Below are positions 41,196 through 50,027 of a stretch of 64,000 nt of DNA, in pieces. Location of the stretch: NCBI GenBank assembly GCA_002350845.1, contig DEFL01000081.1, positions 72,078 through 136,077 on the forward strand. The letters are read 5' to 3'. The translations under genes and the position numbers were made by a program. Position 1 is the stretch's first letter; each line of letters starts with the position of its first letter. Source of the stretch: Christensenella sp. UBA2853 (GTDB lineage Bacteria; Bacillota; Clostridia; Christensenellales; Aristaeellaceae). The notes under the pieces are model-generated. The model was not told the DNA's origin. It made no database searches and worked only from the letters and a program-made list of their open reading frames with translations.

Positions 41196-42646
41196 TGACA
41201 GATCCTGTGGCCTATCTTGAAACCATTCAGCTGGATCTGACGAATCTGACGCACCTGTTTGCGCTTCCCGAGTCCGTGTGGAGTGAGGGAAGGTTCACTT
41301 ATACCATGCGCGAGGAAAACGGGGAGTTCATCTGCGTTTTCCGGGGCGACGGCAGGGAAGCGGAGATGCGCCAGAGCGTGCCGGACCATCCGGACGCGAG
41401 GCTGAGGGAACTGCACAGAAAGCGCGTCTGCAGACGACTGTGCCGTCAGACCTGCTATGCCCTGCTCAGGGATGTGACGGGCATGCATCCGCCGTGGGGC
41501 TCCATGACGGGCATTCGTCCCACACGCCTGTTTTATGAGGCGCTGGAGAACGGGCTGGATGCGGAAGATGCGGAAAAGCATCTTGTGGAGCACTTTGATA
41601 TCCTGCCGGGAAAGGCACGCCTGCTCCGGGAAACGGTGGAAGTCCAGCAGCAGCTGCCGCCGCCCGCAGACTCGTGGGCGGATGTATATATCGGGATTCC
41701 GTTCTGCACCACCCGGTGCACCTACTGCTCGTTTTCATCCGGGGAGATCGGAAAAGGGGAGCGTGTGGAACCGTATCTCGAAGCACTCTTCGAAGAAATG
41801 CGCAGCGGCACGCAGATCCTCCGGGATGCAGGGAAACAGCTTCGCGCCGTGTATGTCGGCGGCGGAACCCCGACGTCACTGAACGAAGACCAGTTTCAGC
41901 GGCTGCTCGATGAGATGCTTGCCTGTTTCCCGGGAGCATCCGAGTATACTGTGGAAGCGGGACGTCCTGACACGCTGACGCCTTTCAAGCTGCGCGCGAT
42001 CCGGGAGCGGAACATCCGGAGAATCTCCATCAATCCCCAGACCATGAACGATCAGACACTGAAAGTGATCGGGCGCGCACATACCGCGGAGGATGTCCGC
42101 AGGGCCTATGCCATGGCAAGGGAAGCGGGGATCGGGCACATCAATATGGACGTGATTGCCGGTCTCCCCGGCGAGCATGCGGAGGACTTTGCGCGGACGA
42201 TGCAGGCAGCCCTCGAACTGAGACCGGAAAGCCTGACGGTCCATACACTCGCCATCAAGCGCACCAGCCGCCTGCAGATCGAAAAATGGCCGCTCCCCGA
42301 TGGACGTGAGGCAGCTGAGATGGTGGAGATGGGGAGACGCACTGCCCAGGAGATGGGCATGAAACCCTATTACCTGTACCGCCAGAAATACATGGCGGGC
42401 AATCAGGAGAACGTCGGGTATGCACTCCCCGGGCATGCGTGCCAGTACAATGTGGACATTATGGAGGAGAACACGCACATTCTCGCGTTCGGGGCGGGCG
42501 GCATCTCCAAGCGGGTCTTTCCGGAGGAAGGCCACATTGAGCGCCAGCCCAATGTCAGCAATATTGAAATCTATATTGAGCGGCACGCCCAGATGGCGGA
42601 GAAGAAACGTGCGCTGTTTCTGGGGGAAAATGCAGCTGAAGAATGA
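41195..42646 (+). CDS. hemZ: oxygen-independent coproporphyrinogen dehydrogenase HemZ (radical SAM)
   Basis: 483 residues. The radical SAM cluster is bound by CTTRCTYCSF (three cysteines) near 170-180, after GIPF. YVGGGTPTSL, the FTVEAGRPDT-like stretch (YTVEAGRPDTLT) and NPQTMNDQTLKVIGR follow, as in HemN/HemZ proteins. The long N-terminal domain of about 160 residues, with RPTRLFYEALENG, is typical of HemZ rather than HemN. HemZ decarboxylates coproporphyrinogen III or acts in a related heme step without oxygen. No other heme genes are near. Confidence 0.92.
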   Translation: MTDPVAYLETIQLDLTNLTHLFALPESVWSEGRFTYTMREENGEFICVFRGDGREAEMRQSVPDHPDARLRELHRKRVCRRLCRQTCYALLRDVTGMHPPWGSMTGIRPTRLFYEALENGLDAEDAEKHLVEHFDILPGKARLLRETVEVQQQLPPPADSWADVYIGIPFCTTRCTYCSFSSGEIGKGERVEPYLEALFEEMRSGTQILRDAGKQLRAVYVGGGTPTSLNEDQFQRLLDEMLACFPGASEYTVEAGRPDTLTPFKLRAIRERNIRRISINPQTMNDQTLKVIGRAHTAEDVRRAYAMAREAGIGHINMDVIAGLPGEHAEDFARTMQAALELRPESLTVHTLAIKRTSRLQIEKWPLPDGREAAEMVEMGRRTAQEMGMKPYYLYRQKYMAGNQENVGYALPGHACQYNVDIMEENTHILAFGAGGISKRVFPEEGHIERQPNVSNIEIYIERHAQMAEKKRALFLGENAAEE

Positions 42647-42647
42647 C

Positions 42648-42674
42648 AAAACGGCAGGGTGTCCTGCCGTTTTT
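42648..42674 (+). terminator. intrinsic terminator after hemZ
   Basis: AAAACGGCAGG pairs with CCTGCCGTTTT around a GTGT loop, then T-rich sequence. Confidence 0.88.
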
Positions 42675-42799
42675 GTGTTGGAGAAAATGGAAACTGCTGC
42701 GCGGCACACAGACAGCATGCTGTTCGCTGTCCGCTCCTGCTGGAAAGGATGCCTCTGAGGATATCCTTTGTGGACATTTGGGGGTTGTCTGACGGCACA

Positions 42800-42828
42800 G
42801 GAAAAGGGACCGGGCAGTGCCCGGTCCC
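42800..42828 (-). terminator. intrinsic terminator of the second importer operon
   Basis: The near-perfect palindrome 42806-42828 (stem GGGACCGGGCA) is followed on the minus strand by TTTTCC. Confidence 0.85.
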
Positions 42829-42841
42829 CATGGAGAACGAA

Positions 42842-44479
42842 TTACTTGCTCAGGTCGACTTCTTCAGCGGTCTGGTTGAGCAGGTGCGTGGAGTTGCCGG
42901 CAGCATAAGCAGCGGCGCGCTCGTCGATGACTTCCTGATATCCGGCATCGAGATAAGCCTGTGCGTACTCCTGATACAGAGCGTCGAACTGGTCGGCGGG
43001 GCACATGGTGAGCTTGTCACGATATTCCTTGTACAGGTTGACCAGGGTGGTCTGATATTCGGCTTCAGCTTCCATGCTCACAGAATACAGAGCGTTGGCG
43101 ATGGCCCAGCCGGCATCACGGACCTTGCACTTGTCATAGTACCAGCCGATGACGTCCTGGGTGAAGTCCTGAGGCAGGTCATGAGGCAGGTTGTTGGAGA
43201 TAACGTCTTCAATGGTACCGGCCTGACGTGCTTCGAGGGTGATGCACCAGTAGTCCTTATTGTTGTTGAAGCCCATGGTGTGCTCGCCCTTGTAGTCGGA
43301 AACGCTCACAGGCAGGCCGTCAACATAGTTGAAGTTGTCGCCTTCAAAGCCCCACTGGAAGGTGAAGAGGTTTTCGGGCTGGGTCAGCCATTCCATGTAC
43401 ATCCAGGCAGCCTTCAGCTGATCGGGGGTGGCATCCTTGGAGAAGCCAACCATCATGCCGAAGGGGTTGTCGGTGCGGTAGCCGGGTGTGGTGCCAGCTT
43501 CTGCATCAACTTTGCCGTTGACGGGAACGATGGCAAGTTCTGCATCGGGATTGGCCTCATAGAAAGCAGTCAGCCAGTCCATGGCAGCGGAAATGTATCC
43601 GCCGTACTGATAGGTTTCACCGTTGATGAAGGCGGACTTGTCGTCTTCGCCGCTGAGCAGGTAGTACTCAGGATTGGTGAGGCCTTCGTTGTACTTCATG
43701 TTCTCATACTTGAGGAGCTTGTAGTTCGGAGTCCAGCCAAGGCTCGGGATATTGTAGTCGCCGTACTTGGCCCATTCTTCCTCGTTCAGAGGCCATTCAC
43801 GATATGAGTAGTTCTGGTCGGAACCGACACCGGTGATCATGACGCCGCCGCAGGGATGTTCGGCAATGCCGGCTTCCTTGATCTTGCGCATGGCATCCAG
43901 ATATTCAGCCTGGGTCGCGGGCACATGATCATAACCAACCTGCTTGAGCCAGTCCATACGGACGAAGCTCTGGAAGGTGTAGCTGGTGTCATAGTACGGA
44001 CGATAGGCAGCTACGAAATAGGTTTCGCCGTTGATCTGGGTGTAGGTCAGCTGGTTGTTGTCGACCATGCGCTGGTAGTAGGTCGGAGCAACAGCGGCGA
44101 AGTCGTCCATGTTGAAGGTGGTCAGATAGCCGTCGGCCGCCCACTGGGTGACTTTCGGATAGTCATATTCCATCAGGACGGTGGGCAACTGTTCGCCGGC
44201 AGCGAGCAGGGAGTACTTGGTCATCACGTCCGTGCGGGGGATAGCCACATAATTGACGGTGATGTTGTACTTGTTGCCGAAGTTCTCCTGAATCCACTGG
44301 GTCCAGGTGTTGCTTTCCACGTTCGGAACACCGGCCTGGCCGCGGTCATAAACCGGAATGGTGATGGACACGTTCTCGGCGAAGGGTTCCCACTGAGCGG
44401 CTGTTTCCGCAGATGCCGCGGGAATCAGCGCGAGCAGCATGAGGCTTGCAAGTACCAGAGCAAGGATCTTACGGGTCAT
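42842..44479 (-). CDS. extracellular sugar-binding protein of the second importer
   Basis: 545 residues. The signal peptide (MTRKILALVLASLMLLALIP then AASAETAAQ) has a type I cleavage site and no lipobox cysteine, although a binding protein in a single-membrane cell is normally lipid anchored. The mature part has the LplA-like fold: WTQWIQENFGNKYNI, ADGYLTTFNMDDFA, and LFTFQWGFEGDNFNYVDG. Conserved Trp and Tyr residues probably line the sugar site. The start follows AAAGGAGG. It is the last gene of a permease-permease-binding protein operon on the minus strand. Confidence 0.9.
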   Translation of the reverse strand: MTRKILALVLASLMLLALIPAASAETAAQWEPFAENVSITIPVYDRGQAGVPNVESNTWTQWIQENFGNKYNITVNYVAIPRTDVMTKYSLLAAGEQLPTVLMEYDYPKVTQWAADGYLTTFNMDDFAAVAPTYYQRMVDNNQLTYTQINGETYFVAAYRPYYDTSYTFQSFVRMDWLKQVGYDHVPATQAEYLDAMRKIKEAGIAEHPCGGVMITGVGSDQNYSYREWPLNEEEWAKYGDYNIPSLGWTPNYKLLKYENMKYNEGLTNPEYYLLSGEDDKSAFINGETYQYGGYISAAMDWLTAFYEANPDAELAIVPVNGKVDAEAGTTPGYRTDNPFGMMVGFSKDATPDQLKAAWMYMEWLTQPENLFTFQWGFEGDNFNYVDGLPVSVSDYKGEHTMGFNNNKDYWCITLEARQAGTIEDVISNNLPHDLPQDFTQDVIGWYYDKCKVRDAGWAIANALYSVSMEAEAEYQTTLVNLYKEYRDKLTMCPADQFDALYQEYAQAYLDAGYQEVIDERAAAYAAGNSTHLLNQTAEEVDLSK

Positions 44480-44544
44480 ACTAGAGTCCTCCTTTGTAAT
44501 ATATATGGTTATGCCGCCTGTGCGGCATGATCCATCGAGACAGA

Positions 44545-45465
44545 TCAGCCCTTGACCGCGCCGATCATGACACCCTTGACAAAGTATTTCTGCAGGAAAG
44601 GATAGACGCAGATGATGGGCAGGGTGGCAAACATGATGCAGGCGGACTGCAGGACTTCGGGTGTGCTGGTGACCTCAATGGCCTCGGACAGGGTTGCTGT
44701 CTGGGCTTCTGTTGCGGAGGCAACCAGCTGATAGAGCTTGTACTGAATCATCTTGAGAGATTCAGCGGTAATGAAGTACTTGTTGTCGGCATAGGCATTC
44801 CAGCGGCCGACCGCATAGAACAGGGAGAGCGTCGCGAGAATCGGCTTGGAAAGCGGAAGCACAACCTGGAAAAGAATCTGGAAGTTGTTGGCTCCGTCCA
44901 GGAAGGCCGCTTCCTCAAGGGAATCCGGGATGCTGGACTGGAAGTAGCTCTTCATGATGAGCATGTTGTAGGCGGAATAGATCAGCGGGAGAATCAGAAC
45001 CCACATGTTGTTGAGCAGATGCAGGTTTTTCAGCAGCAGGTAGTTCGGAATCAGGCCGGCGCTGAAATACATGGGGAACATCAGCAGGAAAGTAAAGAAC
45101 GTGCGGCCCTTCAGGCGCTTCTTGGAGAGCGGATAGGCGGCGCAGGTGCAGGCGATCATGCCCAGCAGCGTGAAGATCAGAACCACCCATACACTGAAGG
45201 TGAAGGAACGGACGAGAGAACCATCCTGGAAAATGGATGCATATGCATCAAAGTTGATGCCCTTCGGCCAGAGCACAACCGACTTCTGCATGACGGCTGT
45301 ATTGCTGGAGATGGACTTGGCTGCCAGATGAATGAAGGGAAGAATGCATGTCAGGCTCAGGACGGTGAGAATCAGCATGATGAGCAGATCGCCGATGCTG
45401 AATTTTCGAATCGCGTGAGAACCGTCGCTGATGGTATCGAATTCCTTCTGTTTTTCTTTTGCCAT
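44545..45465 (-). CDS. ABC sugar importer permease, YtcP/LplC type (second importer)
   Basis: 306 residues with six membrane segments starting at IGDLLIMLILTVLSLTCILP. The ATPase-contact loop is LEEAAFLDGANNFQILFQVV, and the C-terminus YFVKGVMIGAVKG matches that of the first importer (2734 end) almost residue for residue. The ATG at 45465 is eight bases after AAGGAGG. It is the second gene of the operon. Confidence 0.93.
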   Translation of the reverse strand: MAKEKQKEFDTISDGSHAIRKFSIGDLLIMLILTVLSLTCILPFIHLAAKSISSNTAVMQKSVVLWPKGINFDAYASIFQDGSLVRSFTFSVWVVLIFTLLGMIACTCAAYPLSKKRLKGRTFFTFLLMFPMYFSAGLIPNYLLLKNLHLLNNMWVLILPLIYSAYNMLIMKSYFQSSIPDSLEEAAFLDGANNFQILFQVVLPLSKPILATLSLFYAVGRWNAYADNKYFITAESLKMIQYKLYQLVASATEAQTATLSEAIEVTSTPEVLQSACIMFATLPIICVYPFLQKYFVKGVMIGAVKG

Positions 45466-45479
45466 GATGCACACCTCCT

Positions 45480-46415
45480 TTACAGCAGACCGTCTTCGCC
45501 AAGAGCCTTGGAGAAGCGGTCAGAGATCAGGACCAGCATCAGACCGACCAGGGACTGGAAGAGACCCACAGCTGTGGCCATGGAGAACTTGCTGGAGGCG
45601 AGACCTTTTTCATAAATGTAGATGGCGAGCTGATACTGGAAATCCTTGACCTGGGTGTTTCCGAACACGTCCAGGCGTTCATAGTTGGAACCCATCAGTT
45701 TGCCGAGGTTCATGATCAGCAGGACCACGATGGTGGAGCGGATGCCGGGGAGGGTGATGTGCCAGATGCGCTGCATCCGGTTCGCGCCGTCAATCATGGC
45801 CGCCTCATACAGTTCACCGGAGATGCCGGTGATGGCAGCGAGATAAATGATGGTGCCCCAGCCCATGCCCTGCCATACGCCGACAAGCAGGTAGGTGGCT
45901 GCCCAGTGCCATTTTTCAGTCAGGAAGGGGATGCCTTCTGAGATCCATCCCCATTTCATCATCAGGATGTTGACAATGCCTGTGGTCGGCTTGAAGAGCT
46001 GATAGGCCACAGCACCGATGATAACCCAGGAAAGGAAATGCGGAAGATACAGAACCGTCTGCGTGACCTTCTTGAAACGCGGGAAACGCAGCTCATTGAG
46101 CATCAGCGCAAGAATAATGGGCATCGGGAAGCTGACTGCAAGGTCCAGCAGATTGAAGACGATGGAGTTCTTCAGTGCCCGGATGAAATCCTTGTCGCGG
46201 AAAACCTTGGCAAAGGTCTCCCACCCAACCCATTTGCTCCCCGCATAGCCCTTGGCGGGCTTGTAGTCCATGAAGACCATGCGCAGGCCGGGATAGGCGG
46301 CATAGTTGAAAATGATGACCAGTGCCAGTGGAATCAGAAGCAGCAGATACAGATGCCAGTCCCTCTTAAAGGACTTTCTCCATGACTGCAGCTCGTAGGA
46401 GATCCATTTGCCCAT
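45480..46415 (-). CDS. ABC sugar importer permease, LplB type (second importer)
   Basis: 311 residues. The first membrane segment reads HLYLLLLIPLALVIIFNYAA; the EAA-type loop is LYEAAMIDGANRMQRIWHIT. It is the first gene of the second importer and starts after GGAGG at ATG 46415, with a promoter about 100 bases upstream. The paralogue at 818-1786 shares the layout, though the two importers differ clearly in sequence and so probably take up different glycosides. Confidence 0.93.
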   Translation of the reverse strand: MGKWISYELQSWRKSFKRDWHLYLLLLIPLALVIIFNYAAYPGLRMVFMDYKPAKGYAGSKWVGWETFAKVFRDKDFIRALKNSIVFNLLDLAVSFPMPIILALMLNELRFPRFKKVTQTVLYLPHFLSWVIIGAVAYQLFKPTTGIVNILMMKWGWISEGIPFLTEKWHWAATYLLVGVWQGMGWGTIIYLAAITGISGELYEAAMIDGANRMQRIWHITLPGIRSTIVVLLIMNLGKLMGSNYERLDVFGNTQVKDFQYQLAIYIYEKGLASSKFSMATAVGLFQSLVGLMLVLISDRFSKALGEDGLL

Positions 46416-46510
46416 GACAATTCCTCCATTCTGCAAAAAGGGGAGACAAAAAGGTGCACAAAAACAAATGTGAACTTTTTTGGCAATAGATTGACCTGAA
46501 ATCACATATA

Positions 46511-46539
46511 ATGATACAGCTTTTTTTGGATTCTGTAAA
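46511..46539 (-). promoter_or_regulatory. promoter of the second importer operon
   Basis: On the minus strand TTTACA and TATCAT are 17 bases apart, giving a leader of about 90 bases. The rest of the divergent gap 46416-46870 shows no gene. Confidence 0.55.
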
Positions 46540-46797
46540 TCCTGCATCGGATTGAGTCCTGTGAAAAACTGACTCAAAACGACCATTTACGTGCACAGAA
46601 TAAAAAAAAGATGTGAATGAGCAGTGAATGTTTCGAAGTTTCGCAGCAGAAGAATCTGGTACAAAAACGTCATGATGACCCAAACAGTGCTCCGGGGCCG
46701 GGAAAATTGGAGGAATGCGGTCATACTGCATGGAATCGGGGAGGACACAACCCTGTGCTTTTCATGAAAGCCGGGCATGAAGAAGGCCGCCGTGTGC

Positions 46798-46826
46798 TTG
46801 CATGAAACGCGGGATACTGGTACAAT
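46798..46826 (+). promoter_or_regulatory. promoter of the cyclophilin gene
   Basis: TTGCAT and TACAAT are 17 bases apart, ending 45 bases before the start codon. Confidence 0.7.
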
Positions 46827-46870
46827 TGCCCTTGAAGCCGGAAAACCCCGGCACGGAAGGAGAATGAAAA

Positions 46871-47389
46871 TTGGCTCAGAATCCTACTTTTGTGATTACC
46901 ATGCAGGACGGCCGTCAGATGAAAGGCGAGCTGTATCCGGATATTGCCCCGCAGTCTGTAGGCAACTTTATTGCCCTGGCCAACAGCGGTTTTTATGACG
47001 GTGTGATCTTTCACCGGGTCATCCCCGGCTTCATGATTCAGGGCGGCGATCCCAAAGGAATCGGCATCGGCGGCCCGGGCTACAGCATCAAGGGTGAGTT
47101 TGCAGCCAATGGGTTTGCCAATCCGCTCAAGCACACCTACGGCGTGCTCTCCATGGCCCGTTCCATGATGCCCAACTCTGCCGGAAGCCAGTTCTTCATC
47201 ATGACGAGCGATTCCCCGCATCTTGACGGTCAGTACGCTGCCTTCGGCAAAGTCCTGGAAGGCATGGAAGTGGCTGATTCCATCGTCAATACCCGGCGTG
47301 ATATGCGGGATAAGCCGCTTGTACCCCAGGTCATGGCATCGGTCCGTGTGGAAACCTTTGGAGAAACCTATCCCTTTGAAAAACTGTAA
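46871..47389 (+). CDS. cyclophilin-type peptidyl-prolyl cis-trans isomerase
   Basis: 172 residues, cytoplasmic since no signal peptide is seen. It speeds proline isomerisation during folding. The active site is well kept: FHRVIPGFMIQGGDPKGIGI near residues 55-75 (catalytic Arg, Phe, Gln), then LSMARSMMPNSAGSQFFI and LDGQYAAFGKVLEGMEV. The start is TTG at 46871, eight bases after AAGGAG; an ATG at 46864 is out of frame. A terminator or attenuator hairpin follows before zapA. Confidence 0.95.
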   Translation: MAQNPTFVITMQDGRQMKGELYPDIAPQSVGNFIALANSGFYDGVIFHRVIPGFMIQGGDPKGIGIGGPGYSIKGEFAANGFANPLKHTYGVLSMARSMMPNSAGSQFFIMTSDSPHLDGQYAAFGKVLEGMEVADSIVNTRRDMRDKPLVPQVMASVRVETFGETYPFEKL

Positions 47390-47398
47390 AACGGGATC

Positions 47399-47434
47399 CA
47401 GCGCGCAGCCGGTACGCTCACCGCTGCGCTTTTT
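47399..47434 (+). terminator. terminator or attenuator between the cyclophilin gene and zapA
   Basis: GCGCAG (47403-47408) pairs with CTGCGC (47424-47429) plus inner pairs, followed by TTTTT. Confidence 0.65.
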
Positions 47435-47451
47435 GGAAGAAGGATATCAGC

Positions 47452-47718
47452 ATGGACGGAGATAAGAAAAAGATTGCAGTCAATGTAGGCGGGAAGGGGT
47501 ACACCCTGGTGTCCTCGGATCCGCCTGCCTATGTGCAGCGTGTGGCGGCCTTTGCAGACCGCACACTGCGGGAAACGGCCATGGCAACGCATCAGAGCGT
47601 GCAGCAGGCGGCCATTCTCGCGGTGATTTCGCTTGCGGATGAAGTCATCAAGAGTCAGGATGAAATCAGCCGCCTGAGAAGGGAAAACCAGCAGCTCAGG
47701 GGCACAACAGAAAGCTGA
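47452..47718 (+). CDS. zapA: cell division protein ZapA
   Basis: The 88-residue protein has the ZapA layout: KIAVNVGGKGYTLVSSDPPA at the N-terminus and a long helix from AYVQRVAAFADRTLRETAMA to the DEISRLRRENQQLRG coiled coil. ZapA promotes bundling of FtsZ filaments at the division site. It is followed by the U32 peptidase and MutS2 genes, a frequent neighbourhood in Firmicutes. Confidence 0.93.
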   Translation: MDGDKKKIAVNVGGKGYTLVSSDPPAYVQRVAAFADRTLRETAMATHQSVQQAAILAVISLADEVIKSQDEISRLRRENQQLRGTTES

Positions 47719-47735
47719 GAAAGGAAGACGGGATC

Positions 47736-50021
47736 GTGCGAGTCATGGAGAACCTTGCCCCGGCGGGCAATTTCGCAGCGCTCGAACGTGCATGCGCAGG
47801 CGGGGCAGGTGCGGTCTACCTTGGGTTCTCTGCTTTCTCAGCGCGCGCAGGCGCGGGCAACTTCAACCGGGAGGAACTCAGGGAGGCTGTGCACTTTGCG
47901 CATCTGCATCATATGCGGGTGCATGTGACGGTCAACATCCTGATCAAGGATGAGGAAATGCCGCAGGTCGTGGAAGTCCTGCGCTACCTGAATGAACTCG
48001 GCGTGGATGCCGTGCTGGTCCAGGATCTGGGCGTTCTCTCTGTGCTCAGGTCCTGCTTTCCATCCCTTCCCGTGCATGCCTCGACACAGATGGCCCTGCA
48101 CAACAGAACCGGGGCTGCCTGGTGCCGGGATATGGGCATGCAGCGGGTGGTGCTGGCCAGAGAATGCTCTCTGGCAGAGATTGAGAAATGTGCGCTTCCG
48201 GGAGACATCGAGATCGAAGTATTCGGACACGGGGCGCAATGCGTCAGCGTGAGCGGGCAGTGCCTCTTTTCGTCATGCATCGGCGGGCGCAGCGGCAACC
48301 GCGGACGATGTGCCCAGCCCTGCCGCCTGATGTACCGCTATCGCGGAAAGACCGGTGCATGGCTTTCACCGAGGGATGTGTGTACCCGCGACTACCTGGA
48401 TGCGTTTGAAAAGGCGGGGGTTGCCTCGCTGAAAACAGAAGGCCGTCTGAAGCGGCCCGAATATGTGGCTGTGGTTGCAGAGAGCTACAGCAGGGGCCGC
48501 GACAGCGCAGCGTCCGGACACTTCCGCGCAGCGTCCCGGGAGGAAAAACAGGGTCTGATGCAGATTTTCCAGCGCGGCGGGTTTATGGACGGCTATGCCT
48601 TTGGCAGTGAGGATGCCGCGGTCATTGATCCCGCGCATGTGAGCCATACAGGCATCCGTCTGGGGACGGTCACGCGTGCGGACAGCCGGTTTGCGACGGT
48701 GCTGCTGGAACATGACCTGCATGACGGGGATCAGCTGGCCTTCGGTGAAACACGGGAGGGCGAGATGATCTACAGCGGACGGCCGTGTGCCGAAGGGGAA
48801 CAGGCGGAAATCCGCCTGCGTCCGGGCATGCAGGTTCGCAAAGGGGATCGGGTCCGCCGTCTGGTGGATGCGCAGCAGCTCGCCCGGGCCCAGGCACTGC
48901 CGATTCCGAAGATTCCGCTGACAGGGACGCTTCGGGCGATCCCCGGCGAGGTGCTTGCGCTGAGACTGACAGACGGCATCTCTCAGGTGTCCGTGGAAGC
49001 GGGCATTGTTCAGACGGCACAGAAAAAAGAACTGACTGAGGAGGACGCGGTCCGTTCGATCGGGAAAATGGGGGATACGCCCTTTGTGCTGGAAGCCCTT
49101 GACGTGGAGACGGCGCATGCGTTTGTCCCGGCGTCAGAGCTCAACAGCATCCGCAGAACCTGTCTGGAACAAATGGAGCATGCCCGGGCGGCTGCCTTTG
49201 GCAGGCCGAAAGGGGAGGAATACCCGCCTGAAGCGGTGACACTGCCGAGCGGTGAAGAACCCTCCCTGCTCATTGTCCGGTCCGCATCCCAGCTTCGTGC
49301 GGTGCCGGAGGGCGTACGCCTGGCCTGGCATCCGGAGGATTACCGGGAGGAAGCGCTGGAAAAAGGGCTTTGCGGCATGCCGGAAGGCATCTGGCTGCAG
49401 CTTCCGGAGGTCTGTGAGGAGGACACGCTGCAGATGCTCAGAGCGTTTGCGCACCGCCATGCAGACCGGCTGGGCGGCGTGATTCTGGGCTCTGTCGGCC
49501 AGCTCGGCGCGGCCTGGGAGCTTCCGTTCGGTGCGGGGACAGGCGTTCCGGTGATGAACCGGCGCGCAGCGGCCCTGCTCTTTGGGGCCGGATGCCGCTT
49601 TGTGACGGCTTCCCTGGAACTCACCGGGGAGGAAATGAAACGCCTGGCGGAGGGATGCGGAAAGATTCTTCTGCCGGCCTACGGGAGAACGCAGCTGATG
49701 CTGCTGCATCACTGCCCGGCGCGTGTGCTGCTCGGCCTCAGGGAAGGGCATGCCGATTGCCGCATGTGCGACCTGCATTCCCCGGATGCGCTGGAAGGAA
49801 CGGAACTGGTGGACATGCACGGCGCAGCCTATCCGCTCCTGCGGGAACGTCTCCGGGAAGGCTGCCTGATCCGACTGATGGAATCATCCCCTGTCAATAA
49901 TGTACTCAAAGCAAAAGCGTTCGGATGTCCGGTACTCATGGAACTGACCGATGAAACGGATGCATCGTCCGTGTCGGTGCCGGGCAGGAACAGCGGACAC
50001 TGGAATAAACCGGTGGAGTGA
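47736..50021 (+). CDS. U32 family peptidase-like protein
   Basis: 761 residues. The N-terminal TIM barrel starts with ENLAPAGNFAALERACAGGA and carries the family signature EVFGHGAQCVSVSGQCLFSS followed by GGRSGNRGRCAQPCR near residues 165-200. Its cysteines bind an iron-sulfur cluster in tRNA- and rRNA-hydroxylating relatives such as TrhP and RlhA, so rRNA or tRNA modification is at least as likely as proteolysis. A middle DUF3656-like domain and a second barrel-like C-terminal half give the long form. The start may be GTG 47736 or ATG 47745. Confidence 0.9.
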   Translation: MRVMENLAPAGNFAALERACAGGAGAVYLGFSAFSARAGAGNFNREELREAVHFAHLHHMRVHVTVNILIKDEEMPQVVEVLRYLNELGVDAVLVQDLGVLSVLRSCFPSLPVHASTQMALHNRTGAAWCRDMGMQRVVLARECSLAEIEKCALPGDIEIEVFGHGAQCVSVSGQCLFSSCIGGRSGNRGRCAQPCRLMYRYRGKTGAWLSPRDVCTRDYLDAFEKAGVASLKTEGRLKRPEYVAVVAESYSRGRDSAASGHFRAASREEKQGLMQIFQRGGFMDGYAFGSEDAAVIDPAHVSHTGIRLGTVTRADSRFATVLLEHDLHDGDQLAFGETREGEMIYSGRPCAEGEQAEIRLRPGMQVRKGDRVRRLVDAQQLARAQALPIPKIPLTGTLRAIPGEVLALRLTDGISQVSVEAGIVQTAQKKELTEEDAVRSIGKMGDTPFVLEALDVETAHAFVPASELNSIRRTCLEQMEHARAAAFGRPKGEEYPPEAVTLPSGEEPSLLIVRSASQLRAVPEGVRLAWHPEDYREEALEKGLCGMPEGIWLQLPEVCEEDTLQMLRAFAHRHADRLGGVILGSVGQLGAAWELPFGAGTGVPVMNRRAAALLFGAGCRFVTASLELTGEEMKRLAEGCGKILLPAYGRTQLMLLHHCPARVLLGLREGHADCRMCDLHSPDALEGTELVDMHGAAYPLLRERLREGCLIRLMESSPVNNVLKAKAFGCPVLMELTDETDASSVSVPGRNSGHWNKPVE

Positions 50022-50027
50022 GGAACT

